64,000 nucleotides of DNA. Origin: Pseudomonas mandelii. Its GTDB lineage: Bacteria; Pseudomonadota; Gammaproteobacteria; Pseudomonadales; Pseudomonadaceae. This document shows positions 43,501 to 49,828 of the stretch, one piece after another (positions within the stretch are counted from its first letter, which is position 1; the number at the start of each line of letters is the position of its first letter). The position numbers and the translations under genes are program-made. The DNA lies in the NCBI RefSeq assembly GCF_024138395.1, contig NZ_JAMYDU010000025.1, forward strand, positions 1 through 64,000, given 5' to 3'. The notes beneath the pieces are model-generated. The model saw nothing but the letters and a program-made list of their open reading frames with translations, was not told the DNA's origin and ran no database searches.

Positions 43501-43980
43501 TCGGCGTTCGAGACATCGCCCGCCGGCGAGTTCACTGCCACTCGTTGCCGCGACAAGGCCCTGTTGCACAAGGCCAGAGAAGAAAACGTCATCGTCAGTG
43601 AGATGAGCGGCATTGCTCAGGGCTTGAGCGTGGACACGCTCAAGTTGCCGGATGAGCACTTCTTCCAGGAGGGCGACCCCGAGCACTATTCGATGGTGTA
43701 TTTCCTCGAAGTCGCCCGCCAGTGCTACATGCAGATTGCCCACAGCTATCTGCGGATTCCACTCAACACCCCGATGAATCTGCTGGCCTTGAGTTTCACC
43801 CTGGATCGGCCAATCCCCAGGAACAGCCCGCTGTCATTGGCACCGCAAACCGGTTTTGACGCGCAGGATCAGCCATTCAAAACCAACCGTGTCTATATCG
43901 ATCTGTTCAACCGGGGCGAAAAAATTGGCCAAGCCAATATTACGGCTCAAGTGCTGAGTCAATCCGCTCCCGCTGCCTGA
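40540..43980 (+). CDS. Ketosynthase - chain-length-factor-like - AfsA-like hotdog fusion protein
   Basis: An 1146-residue multidomain polyketide/fatty-acid synthase subunit. Residues 1-430 are an intact ketosynthase: SVDTACSSFPYAIDMA (Cys174), ETHGTGTPLGDA (His307), KSVIGHPLAAAGGASLAKAL (His347) and SFGFGGANAHLVVDEY. Residues about 440-760 resemble a second, cysteine-less KS or chain-length factor (VMCCNMGGERFSNAYSS; LVGTPGLFWQTL where the cysteine should be). From about 880 the protein has two hotdog units of the A-factor synthase (AfsA) type: EAHPYFFDHPLDHIPGILLLE and LSVDTLKLPDEHFFQEGD. I start at ATG 40540 (AGGAG) rather than the GTG 15 codons upstream. Confidence 0.83.
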   Translation: MSGAVTTEGDFCFSAMAGEFPGAPSTDALWHLLSQGQIAPIHSMLTRWELNKASIYSAKTGEKDRVYLDSAFCLTDDVSIPSRHEGRQVAIGKKVLQALLTQLAGQGSALIKERTALVVATSWSDESYFVIGMSAKADAPRSSSSPGYTPGEQVAELAAAFAFGGPALSVDTACSSFPYAIDMAQALVKSGQADNAIVMALNTVLPPALFLGFSQLTAFSSRAQMQAFGQDADGIVPGECAVAFLVEPLSQALIAQRRPLGVLRALGLSADGAEGSVFAPGKQAQYTAYQRAYIGLDPNDVDYIETHGTGTPLGDATELGSLNSFFAPHRTDGKKITIGSIKSVIGHPLAAAGGASLAKALMILRHKGIPPQPDYRPSAKVDETCLKLATEQVQPLADRQSAIRIGISSFGFGGANAHLVVDEYIPDSRPAAKLAGPLTTPGVLMLDLAIVEAEAAIGSHCSLQSFKQQLDQPAAPSVIFPYGRFVDYTAAPAQPLLGKFLAQDRVIDIDGFGMGPKPLAHVDPFKLLITDRVNHLLRRLPGVAGSSGTAMVMCCNMGGERFSNAYSSAHNFYGRAQGMPPGVEVADVATMLPNMLSGYPAQIFDFKGFHQTLVGTPGLFWQTLLASQQWFKEGITTLLLGAGRFISAEIEIERARHSATTQGEGLGLIALRPYQPDSSDKPLLVIRAAVLAHAANSLDEACQLLGKERRHYQNIEVCELRPDATPASGSLQEMTGFLAEASGVETLLAVMLSASAHTVIEVREAGKAVMWLFTEKLQEWSPAAEPAPAIKHPFTLRFAHSAPHELQQVIPPARPVSVVREPQNDGVDVLQLSDTLTNTLLSGLRVRVRAMESLFALHRGAEIQRPAHWQRCPENIVIANVQRSPQSLHAQLVVNEAHPYFFDHPLDHIPGILLLEGVLQLIELAMPPLSGRVAYVKTLTIKFQQYVQKQGVIDLHVEQGQDPQVFNAKVMQAGKLMCTCVLGMAYSSAFETSPAGEFTATRCRDKALLHKAREENVIVSEMSGIAQGLSVDTLKLPDEHFFQEGDPEHYSMVYFLEVARQCYMQIAHSYLRIPLNTPMNLLALSFTLDRPIPRNSPLSLAPQTGFDAQDQPFKTNRVYIDLFNRGEKIGQANITAQVLSQSAPAA

Positions 43981-44039
43981 GGCATTGAATTGATCTCCCT
44001 TTCCAGCATGACCGTGCCCTCAACAACCCAGGTGACGCC

Positions 44040-44516
44040 GTGAACGATGTCAAAGTGCAAGTCGTAGTCAAATCGCCGCCTTCAGAAATATGGAAGATCT
44101 GGAGCAATTTTTCCGAAGCGCCGTTATGGGATACCGACGTCAGCCATTGTGAACTCAATGGCCCGTTTCAATCGGGAACCCAAGGCAAATGCATCCTCAA
44201 AAATGGCCTGAACATGCCGCTGAAACTGGAAGAGGTGAGGATGCATGAAAGTTATCGGAACACGGCAAGACTGCTTTGGATCGACCTTGAGTTCGATCAC
44301 CAGATGCGCAGGCTTTCCCCGAATGAAACCCATGTGATCCATACCGCCAAAATCGCTGGCCCCTTGAGTTTTTTATACCGTGGGCTGCTACGCAAAATGC
44401 TCACCGCAGCAATGAGCACCGCACTGGACAACCTGTGCGCGTTGGCTGAACAACGAGCGAATGCCATCAGCACCCAAAGGCTCGAAAAACCTGGAACACA
44501 TTTGCACCGTGTATGA
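44040..44516 (+). CDS. SRPBCC-family (START/polyketide-cyclase-like) protein
   Basis: A 158-residue helix-grip protein: VQVVVKSPPSEIWKIWSNFSEAPLWDTDV at the start, then strands and a long C-terminal helix GLLRKMLTAAMSTALDNLCALAEQ. This fold binds hydrophobic ligands and includes polyketide aromatase/cyclases. The start is a GTG with AGGTGA close upstream. Following a ketosynthase gene in the same direction, a role in folding or cyclising the chain is reasonable, but a simple ligand carrier is also possible. Confidence 0.8.
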   Translation: MNDVKVQVVVKSPPSEIWKIWSNFSEAPLWDTDVSHCELNGPFQSGTQGKCILKNGLNMPLKLEEVRMHESYRNTARLLWIDLEFDHQMRRLSPNETHVIHTAKIAGPLSFLYRGLLRKMLTAAMSTALDNLCALAEQRANAISTQRLEKPGTHLHRV

Positions 44517-44598
44517 AATACCTCGGGAGGGAGCGTGTTGAACGCTCGCTTCCGAACCCTTCGCTTACTTATTGATAACGGCACACTTCGGACCGAGC

Positions 44599-45297
44599 AT
44601 GAACCTACTAAAAAAACCTCAGTATCTCGTGATGGGCGTCATTGGCATGGGCTTTATCGCCCCAGAGTCCAGTTCCGCCGGCACGCTCGGCCCCTACATC
44701 AGTGTCATGGGCGGCCTGAACTGGGTTGCTCCGCAGGACCTTAACCAGAACAACCTCGATTTTGTCGAGATGGAGTTCAATCAACCGTTAGACTCCGGCT
44801 ACGCCACGGGGTTGGCATTGGGCTGGCGATTTCCCATCGGGCTCAGACCTGAAGTGGAACTCAGCTACCGCAAAAACTCCCTGACCCAGTTCAATAACCG
44901 GGTCTACGAAGGCGGCGGGAGCATCGACGGCAAAGGCGAAGAGGAAGCCACCAGCCTGATGGCCAACCTCTGGTATGACGTCTTGAACCTGCCCGCCCCT
45001 TTCAGTCGGTTCACCCCCTACATTGGCGGCGGCCTGGGCTACACCACCCTGTCGGTCAGTGGCCTGGAAGCCGGCGGCGTGCAGTTCGGCGATACTCATC
45101 GCGACACCGTATCGGCCTACCAACTCGGCGCCGGGGTAAGTTTCGAACTCACCGATCAATGGTCCATGTCCCTGGATTATCGATACCTCAAAACTCGCGA
45201 GGCGCACTTCGGCGACATTCAAGGCCTGCCCCAAGGCGATGTGCGCACGGACTACAGCGCCCAGTCATTAATGCTCGGCCTGAATTTTTGGTTCTAA
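44599..45297 (+). CDS. Outer-membrane beta-barrel protein (OmpA-like/Opa type)
   Basis: A 232-residue exported barrel. Signal peptide MNLLKKPQYLVMGVIGMGFI with cleavage after about residue 28 (SSSA), then alternating strands such as GLALGWRFPIGLRPEVELSY, YIGGGLGYTTLSVSG and YQLGAGVSFELTDQWSMSLDYR, ending ALMLGLNFWF-like with a terminal Phe as needed for insertion by BAM. It is a small eight-strand type, probably structural or involved in moving the product across the outer membrane. Start at ATG 44599 chosen for the signal peptide. Last gene of operon B; a REPIN follows. Confidence 0.83.
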   Translation: MNLLKKPQYLVMGVIGMGFIAPESSSAGTLGPYISVMGGLNWVAPQDLNQNNLDFVEMEFNQPLDSGYATGLALGWRFPIGLRPEVELSYRKNSLTQFNNRVYEGGGSIDGKGEEEATSLMANLWYDVLNLPAPFSRFTPYIGGGLGYTTLSVSGLEAGGVQFGDTHRDTVSAYQLGAGVSFELTDQWSMSLDYRYLKTREAHFGDIQGLPQGDVRTDYSAQSLMLGLNFWF

Positions 45298-45623
45298 GCG
45301 GTTAACCGATCGGCGTCGAGCTGCCGAGACTGCATTCGGCTGTAGCAGCTGTAGCAGCTGTCGAGCCTGCGAGGCTGCGTTCGGCTGCGCAGCAGTCGTA
45401 AAACCAGAGATTGCGGTGCATCAGGCAGACCGCGCCAGCCGCATTCACGACTGCTGCGCAGCCGAACGCAGCCTCGCAGGCTCGACAGCTGCTACAGGCG
45501 AACGCAGGCTCGACTGCTGCTACAAAGAAAGCGTCGTCGCTGAAATCGCTTTACTGACCGGCATGGTAATGTCGCCCTAATCATGCCGATCCAGCATCGG
45601 CGGATTTCCTGTGGAGTTTACCC
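45298..45623. other. Intergenic REP cluster
   Basis: 326 bases with no gene; most is REP sequence: a REPIN (45351-45495) plus partial copies on both sides (45314-45350 and 45496-45524). The promoter of the alpha/beta hydrolase gene lies in the last 100 bases. Confidence 0.6.
45351..45495. repeat. REPIN, 'gctgcgttcggctgcgcag' type, with partial extra copies
   Basis: Arms 45351-45399 and 45447-45495 are near-perfect inverses of each other, same element as at 2501. A broken copy precedes it (GTCGAGCTGCCGAGACTGCATTCGGC region) and another trails it (GAACGCAGGCTCGACTGCTGC). Confidence 0.88.
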
Positions 45624-46667
45624 ATGTCGCCCATCCTCTCCCGCTGGTTACCCGGCCTGCTGCTGACGGCAGCTTTGCCCATACTCGTCCACGCCCAGGA
45701 CCCGAACCAGGCCGAAACGCCGGAATACGGTCCGCAACTTGAGGGCTTCGAGTACCCCTACACGGTCAAGCACTTCGCCTTTGAGTCCCAGGGCAAATCC
45801 CTGCAGATGGGTTACATGGACGTTGCCGCCCAAGGCAAGGTCAATGGACGCAGCGTGGTGCTGATGCACGGCAAGAACTTCTGCGGCGCAACCTGGGACA
45901 GCTCGATCAAGGCGCTGAGCGAGGCCGGTTACCGGGTCATCGCTCCCGACCAGATCGGCTTCTGCACTTCAAGCAAACCGGACCACTATCAATACAGTTT
46001 CCAGCAGCTGGCGGCTAACACCCAGCAACTGCTCAAGGCGCTGGGCATCCAGAAAGCCACCCTGCTCGGTCACTCTACCGGCGGCATGCTCGCCACGCGC
46101 TATGCACTGCAATACCCCGATCAAGTCGAACAACTGGCGCTGGTCAATCCCATCGGCCTGGAAGACTGGAAAGCCCTTGGCGTGCCCTATCTCACGGTTG
46201 ATCAATGGTATGAGCGCGAGCTGAAAGTCACGGCGCAAGGTATCCACGATTACCAACGCAGTACCTATTACGATGGCCGCTGGAAGCCCGAGTTTGACCG
46301 TTGGGTGAACATGTACGCAGGCCTGGCCCAAGGGCCGGGTAAAACAGCGGTGGCTTGGAACTCGGCGCTGATTTACGACATGATCTTCACCCAACCGGTG
46401 TACTACGAGTTCAAGGACCTGAAAGTGCCGACCCTGCTACTGATCGGCACCTCCGACACCACGGCCATCAACAAGAACATCGCACCGCCCGAGGTCAAGG
46501 CGAAAATCGGTCGTTACGACGTACTCGGCAAGCAAGTGGCGAAACTGATTCCCCGGTCGACGCTGGTTGAATTCCCGGGCCTTGGCCACGCGCCGCAAAT
46601 GGAAGAACCGGCGAAATTCCATCAGGCGTTGCTCGACTGGCTGAACAAAACCAATCCCGTTCCTTGA
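45624..46667 (+). CDS. Exported alpha/beta-hydrolase
   Basis: A 347-residue alpha/beta-hydrolase with signal peptide (WLPGLLLTAALPILVHAQ), so periplasmic or secreted. The nucleophile elbow is LLGHSTGGMLATRYAL, the oxyanion region VVLMHGKNFCGATWDS, the acid is probably in LLLIGTSDTTAINK, and the catalytic His is in FPGLGHAPQMEEP. It is most similar in style to epoxide-hydrolase/haloperoxidase-like proteins of unknown substrate. GGAG precedes ATG. It is 13 bases upstream of the hydroxyacid dehydrogenase gene. Confidence 0.87.
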   Translation: MSPILSRWLPGLLLTAALPILVHAQDPNQAETPEYGPQLEGFEYPYTVKHFAFESQGKSLQMGYMDVAAQGKVNGRSVVLMHGKNFCGATWDSSIKALSEAGYRVIAPDQIGFCTSSKPDHYQYSFQQLAANTQQLLKALGIQKATLLGHSTGGMLATRYALQYPDQVEQLALVNPIGLEDWKALGVPYLTVDQWYERELKVTAQGIHDYQRSTYYDGRWKPEFDRWVNMYAGLAQGPGKTAVAWNSALIYDMIFTQPVYYEFKDLKVPTLLLIGTSDTTAINKNIAPPEVKAKIGRYDVLGKQVAKLIPRSTLVEFPGLGHAPQMEEPAKFHQALLDWLNKTNPVP

Positions 46668-46680
46668 TGAGGTAAGGCTG

Positions 46681-47627
46681 ATGCAGATTGCGGTGATCGA
46701 TGACTGGCAGGACGTGGCTCGCAACGTGGAGGACTGGTCGGTGCTGGACAGCATCGGTCAGGTGAGTTTTATCCATGACTACCCTGCCGACAACGAAACC
46801 CTGGCCGAACGGCTTGGCGCATTCGAAGTGATCTGCGTGATGCGCGAACGCACCCGGTTCGACGAAGACCTGCTGCGCCGCTTGCCCGCACTCAAACTGC
46901 TGGTCACCGGCGGCATGCGCAACGCCGCCCTGGACCTGAAAGCCGCCACCGCGCTGGGCATTCAGGTGTGCGGCACCGACAGTTACAAATATGCAGCCCC
47001 CGAGCTGACCTGGGCGCTGATCATGGCCGCGACCCGTAACCTGGTGGCCGAAGCCAACGCCTTGCGCGCAGGTTTTTGGCAACAAGGGTTGGGCGGCGAC
47101 CTGCAGGGCAAAACCTTGGCGATCCTCGGTCTGGGCAGCATCGGTCAACGGGTTGCCCGGTTCGGCCAGGTATTCGGCATGCGGGTGATTGCCTGGAGCG
47201 AGAATCTGACCGCCGAACGGGCAGCCGAAGTCGACGTCACCTATGTCAGCAAGCAGGAACTGTTCGAGCAGGCCGATGTGTTGTCGGTCCATTTGGTGCT
47301 CAGCGAGCGCAGTCGAGGGCTGGTGGACGCTCAGGCACTGGACTGGATGAAACCCACGGCATGGCTGATCAATACCGCTCGCGGGCCGATTGTCGATGAG
47401 TCGGCGTTGATCAAGGCGCTTCAGAAAAAACGCCTGGCGGGTGCCGCGCTGGACGTGTTCGAGCACGAGCCGTTGCCCCACCATCATCCTTTCAGAACGC
47501 TGGACAATGTGCTGGCCACGCCTCATGTCGGGTATGTCAGCGGCAGAATTACCACCTGTTCTTTTCGCAGATGATCGAGGACATACAGGCCTGGGCGGCT
47601 GGGGAGCCGGTTCGGGTTCTCACCTAA
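46681..47627 (+). pseudogene. D-2-hydroxyacid dehydrogenase with a 3'-end frameshift
   Basis: A D-isomer-specific 2-hydroxyacid dehydrogenase. The NAD motif is AILGLGSIGQRVARFGQVFG, the catalytic Arg is in NTARGPIVDESALI and the His in ATPHVGYVSG. The frame ends at 47574 after GYVSGRITTCSFRR, but in the +2 shifted frame the sequence goes on as QNYHLFFSQMIEDIQAW then AAGEPVRVLT and stops at 47627, which is the normal family end. The break at about 47540 (AGCGGCAG for expected AGCCGGCAG) fits loss of one C. The catalytic domain is complete, so a shortened 297-residue protein might still fold; a sequencing error is possible. Confidence 0.85.
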
Positions 47628-48228
47628 AGACCGCGTTATCGTTCTTCGCGGGCAAGCCTCGCTCCTACAGGATTTGTGTCGTGCTCATTGCCGGCGTACG
47701 ACACAAATCCTGTAGGAGCGAGGCTTGCCCGCGAAGAGGCCCTAAAACTCACCACACCTCCCCAAATTCTGCGCACCAATATGGCGCACACAATCTCCCA
47801 TCACGCCCGATTATCGTGACTTCCCGGTCCCGATTTGAACCACCCTCGAACACAGACCTGCCCTTCGTCGGTGCAATCTTCCCCACAAAGCCTCGTGTTT
47901 GTAGGCTCCTCCTAACCGATTGTCGAACAATTTACCCACTTGACCATCCCCGCTCTGGGTTCTGGCCTAGACTCCTTTTCGCGGAGTAAAACCGGCTGGT
48001 CATTCGGTGAAAATAATCGAAACTTTCGGCGCTGGCCTCGTGTCAGGTTAAAGGTAGGGCCACAGCGACTGGTGCATTCCTTGCAACAGCCACTTCACCC
48101 ATTCTGCTTCAGCGCATGGGCAGCACTTGCTCACCGATGCGTAGCGCGTTTGCGCCCGGCCACAGGATTTGGCCACGAACACCGTTTGTGCCAGACCTAG
48201 AATTAGATCAACAACACGGGAGATTCAT
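47628..48228. promoter_or_regulatory. 601-base leader of the glgA operon
   Basis: No credible gene. The left part is a REPIN (47644-47736). The right part must contain the glgA promoter. AAACTT at 48020-48025 and TCAGG at 48043-48047, 17 bases apart, weakly resemble an AlgU-type (GAACTT/TCtgA) promoter, which would fit an osmotic-stress operon; this is tentative. Confidence 0.35.
47644..47736. repeat. REPIN, perfect 36-bp inverted repeat
   Basis: Arms 47644-47679 and 47701-47736 are exact reverse complements around CTTCGCGGGCAAGCCTCGCT, with a 21-base loop. Same type as at 3858 and 59151. Confidence 0.9.
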
Positions 48229-49815
48229 ATGATCAGTGCGGCTTTAGACATTCAGGGAGAACGTGCTCATCAGCAGGTCGGGGAAACGAGCACCGTCGGT
48301 ATCCTCAGCGCCAAATCGGTCAACGCGCCGATCCCCAAGCCACTGGCACCGGTAGTCAGTCAGAATCCCAATAAAAAGAAAGTTCTGTTCGTGACGTCGG
48401 AAATTGCCGATCTGGTGAAGACCGGAGGTCTTGGCGACGTTTCCGCCGCACTGCCGCGAGCCATGGCGCATCTGCATGATGTGCGTGTGCTGATCCCCGG
48501 TTATCCGCAAGTGATGAACAGCGAGAACCCGATTCATATCATCGGTGAACTGGGCGGGCACGCAGCGTTGCCGCCCTGCAAGATCGGGCGCATGGACATG
48601 CCCGACGGCCTGGTCATTTACGTGTTGATCTGCCCTGAATTGTACGAGCGCGAAGGTTCGCCCTACGGCGCCAACAACGGCCGCGACTGGCCCGACAACC
48701 ATATTCGTTTCGCCCGCCTCGGCCTCGCTGCAGCCGATATCGCCGCCAATCTCGCCCAAATTCACTGGTGCCCGGACCTGGTGCACGCCCATGACTGGCC
48801 GGCGGGCCTGGCTCCCGCCTATATGCACTGGCGTGGCCAACGCACCCCGACCCTGTTCACCATCCACAACCTGGCGTACCAAGGCGTTACCAGCCTCGGC
48901 TCGTGCCCCGAACTCGGTATCCCCCTGCATGCCTTGCAACAGGAAGGCATGGAATTTTACGGCAAGATGTCGTTCCTCAAGGCCGGCATGGCCTACGCAA
49001 GCCACATCACCACGGTCAGCGCGACCTATGCCCAGGAAATCACCACGCCGGCCTTCGGCTGCGGGCTCGACGGTTTTCTCGCCGCCAAGACCCAGCAAGG
49101 GCTGCTCAGCGGGATTCCCAATGGCATCGATGAAAGCTGGGACGCGGCCACCGATCCGCACCTGTTCCACCCGTTCGGCATCGGCGACTGGGACGGTAAA
49201 GCGGTGAATGCCGCGCACGTTCGCAGGCTGTTCGACCTCGAAGACTCCGAAGGTCCGCTGTTCGCCGTGGTCTCGCGACTGGTCTACCAGAAAGGCCTGG
49301 ACCTGACCGAAGCGGTGGCCGATTACATTGTTGCCAACGGCGGGCAGATCGCGATCATCGGCCGTGGCGAACCGGAAGAAGAACAAGCCATGCGTGAACT
49401 GGCGTTGCGCTTCCCCGGGCAAATCGGCGTGCGCATCGGCTTCAATGAAACCGACGCCCGCAGGATGTTTGCCGGCAGTGATTTCCTGCTGATGCCTTCG
49501 CGTTATGAGCCTTGCGGCTTGAGCCAGATGTACGCCCAGCGCTTCGGTTCGTTGCCGGTGGCCCGCAATACCGGCGGTCTGGCGGACACCATTGAAAATG
49601 GCGTGACCGGTTTTCTCTTCGACGAATCCACGGTGGAAAGTTATCGCGAAGCCCTGAGCCGCGCATTCAAGGTGTTCGCCTTCCCCGGTCTGCTCAACGC
49701 CATGCGTTGCCGGGCCATGGCGGCGCCTTTCAACTGGTGCAAGGCCGTCGAACCCTACGCCGAACTCTACGAACAACTGGTGGCTAAAGCGCTGGGAAAA
49801 TCGGGCAAACAGTAA
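48229..49815 (+). CDS. glgA: Glycogen synthase (GT5)
   Basis: A 528-residue bacterial glycogen/alpha-glucan synthase that adds glucose from a nucleotide sugar to glucan ends. The GT5 N-terminal motif KTGGLGDVSAALPRAM is at about residues 63-78; HDWPAGLAPAYMHW, VSRLVYQKGLDL, and the C-terminal PSRYEPCGLSQMYAQRFGSLPVARNTGGLADT carry the donor site. About 45 residues precede the usual family start, a known trait of Pseudomonas GlgA. I use ATG 48229 with CGGGAG upstream. First gene of the operon; treZ follows 13 bases later. Confidence 0.93.
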   Translation: MISAALDIQGERAHQQVGETSTVGILSAKSVNAPIPKPLAPVVSQNPNKKKVLFVTSEIADLVKTGGLGDVSAALPRAMAHLHDVRVLIPGYPQVMNSENPIHIIGELGGHAALPPCKIGRMDMPDGLVIYVLICPELYEREGSPYGANNGRDWPDNHIRFARLGLAAADIAANLAQIHWCPDLVHAHDWPAGLAPAYMHWRGQRTPTLFTIHNLAYQGVTSLGSCPELGIPLHALQQEGMEFYGKMSFLKAGMAYASHITTVSATYAQEITTPAFGCGLDGFLAAKTQQGLLSGIPNGIDESWDAATDPHLFHPFGIGDWDGKAVNAAHVRRLFDLEDSEGPLFAVVSRLVYQKGLDLTEAVADYIVANGGQIAIIGRGEPEEEQAMRELALRFPGQIGVRIGFNETDARRMFAGSDFLLMPSRYEPCGLSQMYAQRFGSLPVARNTGGLADTIENGVTGFLFDESTVESYREALSRAFKVFAFPGLLNAMRCRAMAAPFNWCKAVEPYAELYEQLVAKALGKSGKQ

Positions 49816-49828
49816 GAGGCTTTCAACG

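Noticed and set aside
39373..43980. Operon B as a standard EPA/DHA-type PUFA (pfa) synthase
   Set aside because: Tandem carrier domains and a KS-CLF-hotdog protein recall PfaA/PfaC, but there is no acyltransferase domain, no enoyl reductase (PfaD) and no phosphopantetheinyl transferase nearby, and the hotdog part resembles AfsA.
46495..47526. Open frame of 343 codons on the minus strand
   Set aside because: Antisense to the alpha/beta hydrolase and dehydrogenase genes, which are clearly real.
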